This document shows, piece by piece, positions 26,251 through 35,472 of a stretch of DNA of 64,000 nucleotides (position 1 is its first letter; each line of letters opens with the position of its first letter). This DNA is from Berkiella_A sp964633725. GTDB lineage: Bacteria > Pseudomonadota > Gammaproteobacteria > Berkiellales > Berkiellaceae. The notes under the pieces were generated by a model that saw nothing but the letters and a program-made list of their open reading frames with translations, was not told the origin of the DNA and did no database searches. The DNA lies in assembly GCA_964633725.1 (NCBI GenBank), contig CAZWHY010000012.1, forward strand, positions 13,384 through 77,383, written 5' to 3'. The position numbers and the translations under genes are program-made.

Positions 26251-27534
26251 ATGGATACCAATCTTATTTTCATCGGCGCAGGCATTAATCTATGCCTAAC
26301 GATATGGTTATTGCTAAAATTAACCCACCTACCCAAAAATATCGCGCCCACATTAGATGCGCTACAAAATAAAATCGAAAAAACACTCAAAGCAGAAATG
26401 ATGGGGGCTAAAGATCAACATAACCAGCATACCCAACAATTATTTGAGGCGAATATCAAGAGTCAAAACTTGCAAAGTGCCTCTATACAAAATTTAATGC
26501 AAAGCCTGCAAAATCAACAAGAAACCAGTACCCATGCCTTACAACGTGTCATGACCGACAATCATGCTCAACAGCACAAACAGTTACATGACGTTTTGTC
26601 ACATTCGACTAAGCAACTACAAGAACAATTTCAAACACTAACCCAAGCCACAGAAAGACATATGGTCGATATTAATAAAAGTATGGGAAGCCATTTAACT
26701 CAAGGCTTTGAAAAAACCAACGAAACTTTTACCAATATTATAAAGCGCTTAGCCATTATTGATGACGCACAAAAAAAAATTACCGATCTCTCAGAAAACA
26801 TTGTCAGTTTACAACAAATCTTACATGATAAACGCACACGGGGTGTGTTTGGAGAGATACAATTAAAAGCCTTAGTTGAAAATGTATTATCAGAAAACTG
26901 CTACAAATTACAATACACCCTATCGAATGGCTTAAGAGCAGATTGTGCTTTATTTTTGCCCGCCCCTACCGGTACTATTATTATAGACTCAAAATTTCCA
27001 CTAGAAAATTATAGAAAACTAACAGACATCACTCAAGAAGTCTGCAACAAAGTTGCAGTACAACGAGCATTCAAACAAGATATTAAAAAACATATACAAG
27101 ATATTAGTGAAAAATATATCTGCCCTCCCGAAACAGCCGATGGCGCCCTCATGTTTATACCCGCAGAAGCTATATTTGCTGAAATCCACGCCCACCATCC
27201 AGAACTCGTTGAGTTATCCTTTCAGAAGAAAGTATGGATGGCCTCTCCCAGCACATTGATGGCCATATTAACAACGGCACAATCTGTGCTCAAAGATGAC
27301 GCCACGCGCAAACAGATTCATATTATTCAAAAACATCTTAAGTTCCTGGCCAAAGATTTTGGCCGCTTTGAGGACAGAATGGACAAACTCACCAAACATT
27401 TACAACAAGCCAATAGTGACGCCGAACAAGTACATATGTCCGCTAAAAAAATTAGCAGCCATTTTATTCGAATCGAAAATGTCGAACTGACACAAGACGA
27501 TATACCTGAAACACTAGACTGTGAATCAACATAA
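26251..27534 (+). CDS. rmuC: DNA recombination protein RmuC
   Basis: RmuC-family protein, 427 aa. An N-terminal membrane anchor (LIFIGAGINLCLTIWLLLKL) is followed by a long coiled coil (about 40-190) and the conserved nuclease-like core RGVFGEIQLKALVENVL ... TIIIDSKFPLENY (PD-(D/E)xK-type acid/Lys pair) ... FIPAEAIFAEI ... KVWMASPSTLMAIL. RmuC limits recombination between inverted repeats in E. coli; the molecular activity is not settled. It lies 86 bases after rpoS, possibly co-transcribed. Confidence 0.92.
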   Translation: MDTNLIFIGAGINLCLTIWLLLKLTHLPKNIAPTLDALQNKIEKTLKAEMMGAKDQHNQHTQQLFEANIKSQNLQSASIQNLMQSLQNQQETSTHALQRVMTDNHAQQHKQLHDVLSHSTKQLQEQFQTLTQATERHMVDINKSMGSHLTQGFEKTNETFTNIIKRLAIIDDAQKKITDLSENIVSLQQILHDKRTRGVFGEIQLKALVENVLSENCYKLQYTLSNGLRADCALFLPAPTGTIIIDSKFPLENYRKLTDITQEVCNKVAVQRAFKQDIKKHIQDISEKYICPPETADGALMFIPAEAIFAEIHAHHPELVELSFQKKVWMASPSTLMAILTTAQSVLKDDATRKQIHIIQKHLKFLAKDFGRFEDRMDKLTKHLQQANSDAEQVHMSAKKISSHFIRIENVELTQDDIPETLDCEST

Positions 27535-27716
27535 ACGCTCACTAAAAACCCAAAAATACCTACTATATTTACAGTTTATTAAAAATTTAAGTATGTGCTG
27601 CAATTTATTTTTATAAAGATTTAAAATTTACGTCGTGAGCTAGGTGTATGAATGGTATAATTTGTACTAATATTATAAGTTGATATAATAGTGTATAGAC
27701 AACAATAGGCGAGTTT

Positions 27717-28259
27717 ATGAGTGCATCATTTAGTTTGGATATGGCCATTACAAATTTGTCTGAATCCTTTGGAAACATACAAAAACTGATTGTTGCCATA
27801 TCTTATGTCATGGGCGTCGGCATGGCAGTTAAAGGTGTAATGATGTATCGCGTTTTTGCGAACCAATCGATGAGCTCCGCACAGAGGGGGGAGTTCGCTG
27901 GCCCCTTAGTGTGGATAACGATTGGCTGCTTATTAGTTTATTTTCCTACTACCTTAGACAGCTCCCTACAAACCGTTTTTGGCACCAGCGATTTAGGCAA
28001 CGCAAATGAGCTAGTCGCTTATTCTTCTATTTCTACCGTTGAGAAATGGAAGTCTATCAGTGACGTGATTATTCAATACGTTAAGCTTATTGGCCTAATC
28101 GCATTTGTGCGAGGCTGGGTTATACTATCTAAGATGGGACACTCAGGTGCCCAACCAGGTAGCATATCAAAAGGCATCATCCACGTTATTGGTGGTGTGT
28201 TACTGATTAATATTGTAGATACAGTCAATATGCTTGCAACTACATTTGGATATAGTTGA
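27717..28259 (+). CDS. icmC: IcmC/DotE-like inner-membrane protein of the Dot/Icm system
   Basis: 180 aa with four predicted membrane helices (about 22-46, 56-77, 112-135, 150-172), the size and topology of IcmC/DotE (194 aa in Legionella). A conserved SYVMGVGMAVKGVMMYR-type segment is also found in the related small proteins IcmD/DotP and DotV, so IcmC is chosen because icmJ and icmD follow directly. First gene of a three-gene operon that ends in a strong terminator. Likely part of the cytoplasmic-membrane base of the secretion channel. Confidence 0.78.
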   Translation: MSASFSLDMAITNLSESFGNIQKLIVAISYVMGVGMAVKGVMMYRVFANQSMSSAQRGEFAGPLVWITIGCLLVYFPTTLDSSLQTVFGTSDLGNANELVAYSSISTVEKWKSISDVIIQYVKLIGLIAFVRGWVILSKMGHSGAQPGSISKGIIHVIGGVLLINIVDTVNMLATTFGYS

Positions 28260-28304
28260 TAAATTTTGTAGAATGAAAAGAGAACAAAGCGAGGCGGATA
28301 ACTA

Positions 28305-28919
28305 GTGGATCTATTACCAGTCACTCTAACAGCACAGAAAGGCACTTGGCGCAGCTATAATGCACGCAAAAAGAGCAAGCGTTTTCTAATGCTTAAAAAA
28401 CGAGTACTACACAAAGATCACTACACCTGCCGTTACTGCGGCTTTTTCAGCAAAGAGTACCAAGAAGTTATTAATATTGACGGTAACTACCGCAAAAACT
28501 CCCTAGAAAACCTAGCCACAGCCTGCGGTTTCTGTGCCCAATGTTTTTTCATTGATGCCGCTGGACTTGATAGCTGCTCAGGTGGAGAGATTATTTATTT
28601 ACCTGAAATTAGCCAAGCTGATCTCAATAATTTTTGCCGGGTCTTATATTGCTCGCTGGATAAAGAATCAGCATACAAGGGCAAGCTACAAGGTGTTTAT
28701 ATGAGCTTGAAAGACAGAATGCAAGATGTAGAAAATTGTTTTGGCCCAGGCTCAGGCGACCCGAGAATCTTTGGGCAAGGACTTATTGATGCAAAATTAG
28801 AAACACAGCACTTACAGCATGATGTTTTGAAACAGTTGAGACTATTACCCTCCAGAAAATCTTTTTCAGTTCAGATTGATTATTGGAAAAAAACTGTTTT
28901 TGCGAAGGTACCCTTATAA
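28305..28919 (+). CDS. icmJ: IcmJ/DotN, coupling-complex protein
   Basis: 204 aa from GTG 28305 (GAGGCGG ribosome site), close to Legionella IcmJ/DotN (208 aa). It has a zinc-binding HNH-like fold: DHYTCRYCGFFSKEYQEVINIDGNY with the first CxxC, then ENLATACGFCAQCFF with three Cys. DotN binds the C-terminus of the coupling ATPase DotL and is structural, not a nuclease. It sits between icmC and icmD; in Legionella the order is icmC-icmD-icmJ-icmB, so the order is changed here and icmB is elsewhere. Confidence 0.85.
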   Translation: MDLLPVTLTAQKGTWRSYNARKKSKRFLMLKKRVLHKDHYTCRYCGFFSKEYQEVINIDGNYRKNSLENLATACGFCAQCFFIDAAGLDSCSGGEIIYLPEISQADLNNFCRVLYCSLDKESAYKGKLQGVYMSLKDRMQDVENCFGPGSGDPRIFGQGLIDAKLETQHLQHDVLKQLRLLPSRKSFSVQIDYWKKTVFAKVPL

Positions 28920-29012
28920 GCTAAAAGCGTACCTAATTTGTGACAACCGAATTTTAAATGAACGAGAAAATAACATTTGAAATAATACTTATTTTAACCA
29001 TAGGAGACTATT

Positions 29013-29429
29013 ATGAGTACAACAACGAGCATCGCTAAGCGTCCCACAAATAAGTCACTCTTAAGTTTGTGTGCTTATTTTGGTTCGCTTTTAGCGTTAT
29101 TTTTTATAGCGGACTTATCACTGGCCGGTGGTGATGGCCAATCATTGGGTGATGTTGCCGAAACAGTCACAGGAAGCATGAGTAATGTAGCTAAGCTAAT
29201 TACTGCAACTAGCTATGTTGCTGGTGTCGGTTTTGCGATGATGGGTATGTTGAAGTTTAAAGCCCATAAGGATAACCCAACACAAGTACCTTTGAGTCAA
29301 CCCATTGTCTTATTAGTCATTGCGGCTGGACTTGTATTCTTACCCAACCTTATCTCCACTGGTGGTGCAACCGTTTGGGGCAATGAAGGAACTAGAGCAA
29401 CTTCAGAAGGTGGTGGTTTAGAGGACTAG
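29013..29429 (+). CDS. icmD: IcmD/DotP-like membrane protein
   Basis: 138 aa (Legionella IcmD 132 aa). An N-terminal signal or anchor (LCAYFGSLLALFFIADLSLAGGDG) is followed by a helix with the SYVAGVGFAMMGMLKFKAHKDNP motif shared with IcmC, and a second helix (IVLLVIAAGLVFLPNLI). It is preceded by a clear AGGAG site. Last gene of the icmC-icmJ-icmD operon. Probably a small inner-membrane subunit of the Dot/Icm apparatus. Confidence 0.82.
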   Translation: MSTTTSIAKRPTNKSLLSLCAYFGSLLALFFIADLSLAGGDGQSLGDVAETVTGSMSNVAKLITATSYVAGVGFAMMGMLKFKAHKDNPTQVPLSQPIVLLVIAAGLVFLPNLISTGGATVWGNEGTRATSEGGGLED

Positions 29430-29451
29430 TAACACAACTTTCGAAATATCT

Positions 29452-29487
29452 TACCCAGGCCGTTTTTATCGACCTGGGTATTTTTTT
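29452..29487 (+). terminator. Rho-independent terminator of the icmC-icmJ-icmD operon
   Basis: TACCCAGG at 29452-29459 pairs with CCTGGGTA at 29473-29480, with a 13-nt loop, followed by seven T. It lies 22 bases after the icmD stop. On the minus strand it could also serve the Ulp1-like gene ending at 29497, but no T-tract is present there. Confidence 0.9.
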
Positions 29488-29496
29488 GCCTATTTT

Positions 29497-31329
29497 CTAT
29501 TTTTTTAAGTCTTTCTTTACTTTTAGAGCTTCCTCAACTTTATCAGAAATTTCATTCAATTCTTCCGCTTGAGGTTGCTTGCTTTGCTCAAAACCAGGCG
29601 TTAAAACCTTTGTTGGTTGAGGGAGAAAATCATTATTATCTGTTGCATTCAAATCTGATGGTATGCCCGTCTCCACTACAGAACTATTATTTTCTGTATC
29701 ACTTGATAACCAGCCGGGCATTTTGACCGCTAGCAAAAAACAAGCACTAAACATAGCCGCAGCAACAGGAATAAACAGACTAGAAGAGCTAGCTAATAAC
29801 CCTTCTAATGCCTGAATCATTGGAAGATTCGCTATCACCAAGCCCACCAAAACAACACATGCCGTTACGATTGCTGCTTTTTTGACCGCTTGTATCACAG
29901 GATTATCAAACCAGCTTGTCTTATCTATCTTATTCATTTGCGCTAATATTTTATTCGTTTCTTGAACTTGTTCTTGTACAAATTCTTTTTGGTTTATCGT
30001 TAAATTCTTTTCAGATATTTTTATTAAATCTTTACCTAAAGAGCGTAATGTTCTTAAAATAATATCTAATTCACTGCCATTATTATTGAGTAGCTCTAAT
30101 CGCCCTTTACCTTTGTTCACCAAATTTGGACTTTTGGCTAGTCCGTTCTCTGGATTATGAATCAAATCTATCAACAAACTAACTTGGTCTGTGGCTTGAT
30201 TTTTTTGCAAGTTATTTTGAAACAACTTCTGACTCTCATCAAAAATATGATTCATTTTTTGATTTAATAATTTATGAAACCCAAGCTCTAATTTAATTTT
30301 TAGCCCCAAACTTTCATACAAACAAAACAAGAAGCCTCTGTACATTAATAAATATTCTGGGGTTATGCTATCAGGTAAGAACTTAGCCAACCCCGCATTT
30401 TGTCGCACCATATCTAAGCCATTCAAAATGGCAAACACACCACAATCATAGCCATTTCTTTGCTTTTGCTGACTTGTGACTTTAATATTGTTAAAACTAA
30501 CATTATCAGCGCCTAACTGTTGTTTGAAAAAATCAACAATGGGTTGCCTTATGCTATCTGGGCATTGGCTATTAAATGAATCTTTATATGATATCGTCGC
30601 CTTTTGATCTGAAATGTGAACAACAGCCACAGTAAAGTGGTTGCTACCGACCCTTATTGGAATCACTATTTGTTGATCTTTCGCAAAATCAACGCCTTGC
30701 TCATTCATTATCTTTTGTAAAAATATTTTAATAAATGCATCAGAGTCTAAATTATTATTAAATAATATTTCCTCAATCTTTGCTTTGATCAAACCTGTTC
30801 TTTTTCTATTTTCTGCATGAACAGGGTCGTCGTCATCACAATCTTTCTCTCGCAGTAAAATAATATCTTCATACTTTTCTTTTTCTGCCACTATTTTATC
30901 GTGAACCAATGTTTGAATACTGCGCTCAAACTCGTTAGGGCAAAGAGTGGGAATCACATGCACCGCATGAGGGATTCTTTGATCTTCTTGCAATAATTTT
31001 CTAATGGCAAAATAAACCAACTCAACATCCAGCCAGGAGTCAGATTCGAGCTCTTCTACTGAAGACTGTATTGCATCCGATGATGAGCGATCGAAATGAT
31101 TCAAATTTCCAGAAACACTAAACTCAGGCAAAAATCCATCATATTGACCATTGATATGTTCTAATAAAATCTGCCCCAACTCTTCTGAGCTGATAACCAT
31201 CTCATCTCTAACCACCGCCGGTGCAGCTTTCGCTTGACGCTTTATCTGTGCAGCAGTCTTTGCTTTGCGCGCAGGCTGACGACGTATTTGAACTTCAGGC
31301 TGACGAGCTTTGGCTTTTTTCCTGGCCAT
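29497..31329 (-). CDS. Ulp1/C48-type cysteine protease effector candidate, 610 aa
   Basis: Residues about 100-310 form a clan CE peptidase domain: SNHFTVAVVH (His231), SYKDSFNS (Asp250), QQKQRNGYDCGVFAI (Gln290, Cys296), with the Q-x5-C spacing of Ulp1/SENP enzymes. These cleave SUMO, ubiquitin or NEDD8 conjugates; some relatives are acetyltransferases. The first 35 residues are very basic (KKAKAR, RKAKTAAQIKRQAK), like a bipartite nuclear-localisation signal. Two hydrophobic helices at about 485-545 could anchor the protein in a membrane. It lies convergent to the icmC-icmJ-icmD operon. Host-directed deSUMOylase or deubiquitinase is the best guess; delivery is inferred. Confidence 0.78.
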   Translation of the reverse strand: MARKKAKARQPEVQIRRQPARKAKTAAQIKRQAKAAPAVVRDEMVISSEELGQILLEHINGQYDGFLPEFSVSGNLNHFDRSSSDAIQSSVEELESDSWLDVELVYFAIRKLLQEDQRIPHAVHVIPTLCPNEFERSIQTLVHDKIVAEKEKYEDIILLREKDCDDDDPVHAENRKRTGLIKAKIEEILFNNNLDSDAFIKIFLQKIMNEQGVDFAKDQQIVIPIRVGSNHFTVAVVHISDQKATISYKDSFNSQCPDSIRQPIVDFFKQQLGADNVSFNNIKVTSQQKQRNGYDCGVFAILNGLDMVRQNAGLAKFLPDSITPEYLLMYRGFLFCLYESLGLKIKLELGFHKLLNQKMNHIFDESQKLFQNNLQKNQATDQVSLLIDLIHNPENGLAKSPNLVNKGKGRLELLNNNGSELDIILRTLRSLGKDLIKISEKNLTINQKEFVQEQVQETNKILAQMNKIDKTSWFDNPVIQAVKKAAIVTACVVLVGLVIANLPMIQALEGLLASSSSLFIPVAAAMFSACFLLAVKMPGWLSSDTENNSSVVETGIPSDLNATDNNDFLPQPTKVLTPGFEQSKQPQAEELNEISDKVEEALKVKKDLKK

Positions 31330-31437
31330 ACTTTTGTTCCAATATAACTGTTAGAATAATGTGGAAAAATTATAACGAAAAAAATCAAAAATAGATAGTG
31401 ATCTAACATATTAAGTTTGTTAACTAATTGGTGGCTT

Positions 31438-32271
31438 ATGCAAGATTTACAGCAAATAATTACAACGGCTTGGGAGCAAAACCAAAATGGAGATTTTAAT
31501 CCGAGCCTAGAACTAAAAAACGCAGTTACAGCAACATTAGATAAACTAGAATCAGGCGAATTACGCGTAGCGCACCGCCTTGCATCCGGCCAATGGCAAG
31601 TCAACGCCTGGCTAAAACAAGCTGTTTTGCTCTCATTTAAGCTGTTCGACAATGTTGTAATAGAAGGTAATTTTACCCGATTTTACGATAAAGTGCCTTT
31701 ACAATTCCAAAACTACAGTCAAGAAGACTTTAAAAATCACGGCGCCCGCATTGTACCACCAGCCTGTATCCGCCGAGGCGCTCATATCGCAAAAAATACC
31801 GTACTCATGCCCTCTTATGTCAATATCGGTGCCTATGTCGGCGAAAATACCATGGTGGATACCTGGGCCACGGTTGGCTCTTGTGCCCAAATAGGCAAAA
31901 ATGTTCATCTCTCGGGGGGCGTAGGCATCGGCGGCGTATTAGAACCTTTACAAGCTAGTCCGACGATTATTGAAGACAATTGCTTTATTGGTGCCCGCTC
32001 CGAAATAGTAGAAGGCGTTATCGTCGAAGAAGGCGCCGTGGTCTCAATGGGCGTGTATATCAGTCAAAGTACACGTATTTATGACCGCGCTACGGGTGAA
32101 ACCTATTGGGGTCGCGTCCCCAAAGGCGCAGTCGTTGTACCCGGCAGCCTCCCCTCTGAGAACGGAAAATATAGCCTCTATGCGGCTATCATTGTTAAAA
32201 CCGTTGACGAAAAAACCAAGCAAAAAGTGGGTATTAATAATATTTTGCGTGAGGCAAGCGAAAATGGCTAA
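31438..32271 (+). CDS. dapD: 2,3,4,5-tetrahydropyridine-2,6-dicarboxylate N-succinyltransferase
   Basis: Step of the succinylase branch of lysine/diaminopimelate synthesis. The start is set at ATG 31438 (MQDLQQIITTAWEQ), matching the family N-terminus; the longer TTG frame is not needed. 277 aa (E. coli 274). The left-handed beta-helix hexapeptide repeats run over about 105-230 (GAHIAKNTVLMPSYVNIGAYVGENTMVDTWATVGSCAQIG), with GGVGIGGVLEPLQASPTIIEDN typical of DapD. It overlaps dapE by 8 bases. Confidence 0.96.
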   Translation: MQDLQQIITTAWEQNQNGDFNPSLELKNAVTATLDKLESGELRVAHRLASGQWQVNAWLKQAVLLSFKLFDNVVIEGNFTRFYDKVPLQFQNYSQEDFKNHGARIVPPACIRRGAHIAKNTVLMPSYVNIGAYVGENTMVDTWATVGSCAQIGKNVHLSGGVGIGGVLEPLQASPTIIEDNCFIGARSEIVEGVIVEEGAVVSMGVYISQSTRIYDRATGETYWGRVPKGAVVVPGSLPSENGKYSLYAAIIVKTVDEKTKQKVGINNILREASENG

Positions 32272-33412
32272 GCCATCCCCCTCTTTATTATTATGCCAAG
32301 CGTTAATTCGGCGTGAATCTATCACGCCAAATGACAATGGCTGCCAAGCTATTTTGGCCAAACGCTTAGAAAAAATCGGCTTTCATATAGAAACGATTAC
32401 AATCCATGAGACCACTAATTTATGGGCAACCCGGGGTGATGCCAGCCAGCCCACCCTATGCTTTGCTGGCCATACAGATGTTGTCCCCACCGGAGATATT
32501 TCCCAGTGGACCCATCCACCTTTTGAAGCACACATTGAAAACAATTGGTTATACGGCCGTGGTAGTGCTGACATGAAAGGCGCGTTAGCCGCTATGATTA
32601 CCGCATGTGAAGCTTTTATTGCAAAATATCCCAATCATAAAAATCGCATTGCTTTTTTAATCACGAGTGATGAAGAAGGCCCAGCACTCCACGGTACCAA
32701 AGCCGTGCTAGAACAACTCAAAAGTCGTAATGAAATCCCAAAATGGTGCTTAATTGGCGAACCGAGCAGTGAAACCACCTTGGGAGATACCATCAAAGTC
32801 GGCAGACGCGGCTCTATTACAGGCTTTGCAGAGTGTGTGGGCAAACAAGGCCATGTTGCATATCCCCACCTTGCTATTAATCCCATCCATAATGCCATCC
32901 AAGCCTTGCAAAGCTTATTAGAAATAGATTGGGGACAACCCCACGCTTTATTCCCAACCACCACATTACAAATTGCGAACATTCAATCTGGCACAGGCGC
33001 TACTAATGTTGTGCCTGGCAATTTACTCGCGAATTTCAATATCCGCTTTGCCCCACCCTTACAAGCCGAGCAAATCAAACAAACCATAGAAAATAAATTA
33101 TGCGCCCTGAATCCAAGCCTTAATTTTAAAATTAATTGGAAAGTCTCAGGCAATCCGTTTTATACAGAACTAGACTCTCCATTGGTGAAAGCAGCAATAA
33201 CGGCTACGCAAAATATAACGGGAACTATGCCTAAAACCTGTACGGGAGGCGGCACATCTGATGGGCGATTCTTTGCATTATATGATTGTGATGTCGTTGA
33301 ATTAGGCTTGATCAATGAAACCATTCATCAAATGAATGAGCGTATTCAATATAAAGACTTAGATAAGCTATCTGATATTTATTGTAATGTGCTTGAGAAT
33401 ATGATGCTTTAA
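32264..33412 (+). CDS. dapE: Succinyl-diaminopimelate desuccinylase
   Basis: M20 metallopeptidase of DAP/lysine synthesis, 382 aa (E. coli 375). The start ATG 32264 lies inside the end of dapD, and MAKPSPSLLLCQALIRRESITPND matches the family N-terminus; longer frames into dapD are rejected. Zinc ligands are visible in CFAGHTDVVPTG, GRGSADMKGALAAM, ITSDEEGPA (catalytic Glu) and the final ELGLINETIHQMNE His. Translation is coupled with dapD. Confidence 0.96.
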   Translation: MAKPSPSLLLCQALIRRESITPNDNGCQAILAKRLEKIGFHIETITIHETTNLWATRGDASQPTLCFAGHTDVVPTGDISQWTHPPFEAHIENNWLYGRGSADMKGALAAMITACEAFIAKYPNHKNRIAFLITSDEEGPALHGTKAVLEQLKSRNEIPKWCLIGEPSSETTLGDTIKVGRRGSITGFAECVGKQGHVAYPHLAINPIHNAIQALQSLLEIDWGQPHALFPTTTLQIANIQSGTGATNVVPGNLLANFNIRFAPPLQAEQIKQTIENKLCALNPSLNFKINWKVSGNPFYTELDSPLVKAAITATQNITGTMPKTCTGGGTSDGRFFALYDCDVVELGLINETIHQMNERIQYKDLDKLSDIYCNVLENMML

Positions 33413-33416
33413 TAAC

Positions 33417-34214
33417 TTAAGTTTTTATCATATTTTTAGGCACCTGAGCCACATCATTGCGCACATACTCTGGTGCTAATTCAAATACATCCGCAGGCTG
33501 CAAGCCAGCGGCTTTATCTTGAATCGCCAGCTCAATCACATCTTGAGCATTAGGATAAAAGTCCTCTATCACTTTGGGGTTATATTGGGATATCGCCCCC
33601 ATCATCGCATCATAATAATGGCTCACACCACACCCAACTGTCACGAGTTGCTTAGCATCTAATGCTTTAGAATTCTGGCTTTGTTTATCTGGAGAATTAT
33701 CTTGGGAATTATCTTGGGTGTCCCATAATAAATTCGATAAATCTAAAGCCTCTGGGGCGGATAGCTGATCGGGTAAATTCTGAACAGCCATGATTGTTTG
33801 ATTATCAAATTGGTATAAGCCCCAATATACTGCTTTCATACGGGCATCCCAGGTTGATAAAACAATATCTGCTGATGCACATAGCTCTTTTCTATACACT
33901 TGATTTGCAAGCGCTCTGAGGGAGGATATAGGCCACACAGGCACCTTTAAGGCAAAACCAAAGGCTTTGGCCAATCCGACGGCTACACGCACCCCAGTAA
34001 AGCTACCAGGCCCTACGCCAACAGCAATAGCCGTAATATCATTTATTTGAATATTGGCTTCCGCTAGAACCGATTGAATCATAGGTAAAATCAAGTCACT
34101 ATGCTTTTTCGGCTCTATATTAAGCTTGTGGTAATACTGCCCATGGACGAGCAAAACAATAGAGCAAGCATGGGTGGAGGTTTCCAGGCCGAGAATAATT
34201 TGTGCGTTAGACAT
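33417..34214 (-). CDS. tsaB: tRNA threonylcarbamoyladenosine protein TsaB
   Basis: 265 aa, TsaB/YeaZ. It starts MSNAQIILGLETSTHACSIVLL and carries AVGVGPGSFTGVRVAVGLAKAFG, the diagnostic segment. It partners TsaD and TsaE in making t6A37 in ANN-decoding tRNAs. The protein is a little longer than E. coli TsaB (231 aa) because of a polar insert around residues 160-185 (DNSQDNSPDKQSQNSK). It converges on dapE with only 4 bases between stops. Confidence 0.93.
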   Translation of the reverse strand: MSNAQIILGLETSTHACSIVLLVHGQYYHKLNIEPKKHSDLILPMIQSVLAEANIQINDITAIAVGVGPGSFTGVRVAVGLAKAFGFALKVPVWPISSLRALANQVYRKELCASADIVLSTWDARMKAVYWGLYQFDNQTIMAVQNLPDQLSAPEALDLSNLLWDTQDNSQDNSPDKQSQNSKALDAKQLVTVGCGVSHYYDAMMGAISQYNPKVIEDFYPNAQDVIELAIQDKAAGLQPADVFELAPEYVRNDVAQVPKNMIKT

Positions 34215-34517
34215 GGGTATATACAGCTATAAAGTAAAACTATATGCATTCAGCCATTTTTAAGCTGAGTTGTCAACTTATCTTTGGCGCAGGAAAGAAT
34301 GTGCCAACAAATTCTAGCCCCCTAAAAAAGTTATTTACCTACACATTCCCTTGTGTAAATATATTTTATCTTCCTGATAACAAACTCAAATCAACTAACT
34401 TCTATGATTCCAATAAATGATTGTCTTTGTTTTTTGAATTATACATACAGTCAAATTAATTTATAATTATCGCTAGAAAATTTAGTGCATTTATTTTAGA
34501 AGGTTGCAAGCAATAGG
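34215..34517. other. AT-rich intergenic stretch, nothing recognised
   Basis: 303 bp between tsaB and the HigA-like gene, both on the minus strand. It would contain the tsaB promoter. I see no repeat, RNA gene or open frame of note. Confidence 0.5.
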
Positions 34518-34817
34518 CTACCTATCAATATTGACCCTAGTACCATCGGGAAAACAGGCAGTCACTTCAAGTTCACCACCTAACGCATGCAAATAATTCC
34601 TTAAGGTTGAAATATAAGTTTCTTCACGACTCTCTAGTTGTGCTACGCTTGGCTGCTTCATATTTAATAAATTGGCAACCTCATTTTGAGTAATTCCACG
34701 AGATTTTCTCAATTCAGTCAAGCTCATTTCAGTAAGCATTTCTGCTGCCTTGACACTAGCGTCAGCATTTACCTTTGTAGACAATTTTTGCGTTAATTCT
34801 GATAATTTTTTAGCCAT
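34518..34817 (-). CDS. HigA-like helix-turn-helix antitoxin
   Basis: 99 aa from ATG 34817, with GAGGT 5 nt upstream; the earlier frame start is rejected. An Xre-type helix-turn-helix (RKSRGITQNEVANLLNMKQPSVAQLESR) occupies about residues 40-70, and a short beta segment (GGELEVTACFPDGTRVNI) ends the protein, as in HigA antitoxins of the toxin-first layout. It lies 15 bases downstream of the toxin gene. It is expected to neutralise the toxin and repress the pair. Confidence 0.85.
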   Translation of the reverse strand: MAKKLSELTQKLSTKVNADASVKAAEMLTEMSLTELRKSRGITQNEVANLLNMKQPSVAQLESREETYISTLRNYLHALGGELEVTACFPDGTRVNIDR

Positions 34818-34832
34818 AATATACCTCGACAA

Positions 34833-35180
34833 TCACTTTTGTTTCTCTGACAGATGCTTTAGAAATTCACGCTCTGCAATAGGAATCATTCGTTTATAGA
34901 AACGTTTGTCTCCTGCTTTACCCCCACCACACAGTAGTACTGCCTGGCGCTTAGGATCAAAAGCAAAAAACACCCTATAAGGTTTTCCTTGGTGCTGCAC
35001 GCGCAATTCCTTGAGGTTTTTTACTTGTTTAACCTCCGTTAGGCTATCGACATAAGGTCGACCTAGATTAGGGTCTTCTACTTCTAGCAGTTTCACATAC
35101 GCCAATACATCAGTTTGTTCAGGTTCAGAGAGACCAAGAAACCAGCTGTCGAATCCCTCAACAGTTACAACATTCCACAT
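34833..35180 (-). CDS. HigB/RelE-type toxin (Gp49 family)
   Basis: 115 aa from ATG 35180; a GAGG sits 9 nt before it, whereas it abuts the ATG at 35189. The middle (NLKELRVQHQGKPYRVFFAFDPKRQAVLLCGGGKAGDKRFYKRMIPIAEREF) is the core of phage-derived Gp49-like HigB toxins, ribosome-dependent mRNA interferases. The Arg and Lys residues expected for RNA cleavage are present. It forms a toxin-first operon with the downstream HTH antitoxin. Whether the pair is plasmid-, phage- or island-derived cannot be told here. Confidence 0.85.
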   Translation of the reverse strand: MWNVVTVEGFDSWFLGLSEPEQTDVLAYVKLLEVEDPNLGRPYVDSLTEVKQVKNLKELRVQHQGKPYRVFFAFDPKRQAVLLCGGGKAGDKRFYKRMIPIAEREFLKHLSEKQK

Positions 35181-35472
35181 AAAAAACATCCTCTATAGAA
35201 CAAATATAGCCTCAGTATTATATAATGTCAAGGTTATAAATTCAACTATGCTGTTTGAACGGCAAAAGGCTGATTGTTCCAAAAATAGAGCAGGTACACT
35301 CTTGGCTCTCTAAACCTTAATTCTATAAAAACGAACGCCAAGCTACACAACTTTTTTGGAATATTCGCGCTTATCCCATCATTAGCGGCGCTCATCCGAA
35401 ATGACTTATATTATTCACAAAAAATAAAGTATATTACTCGAAACTTATGTCAATTATTTCGAAATAAAGATT

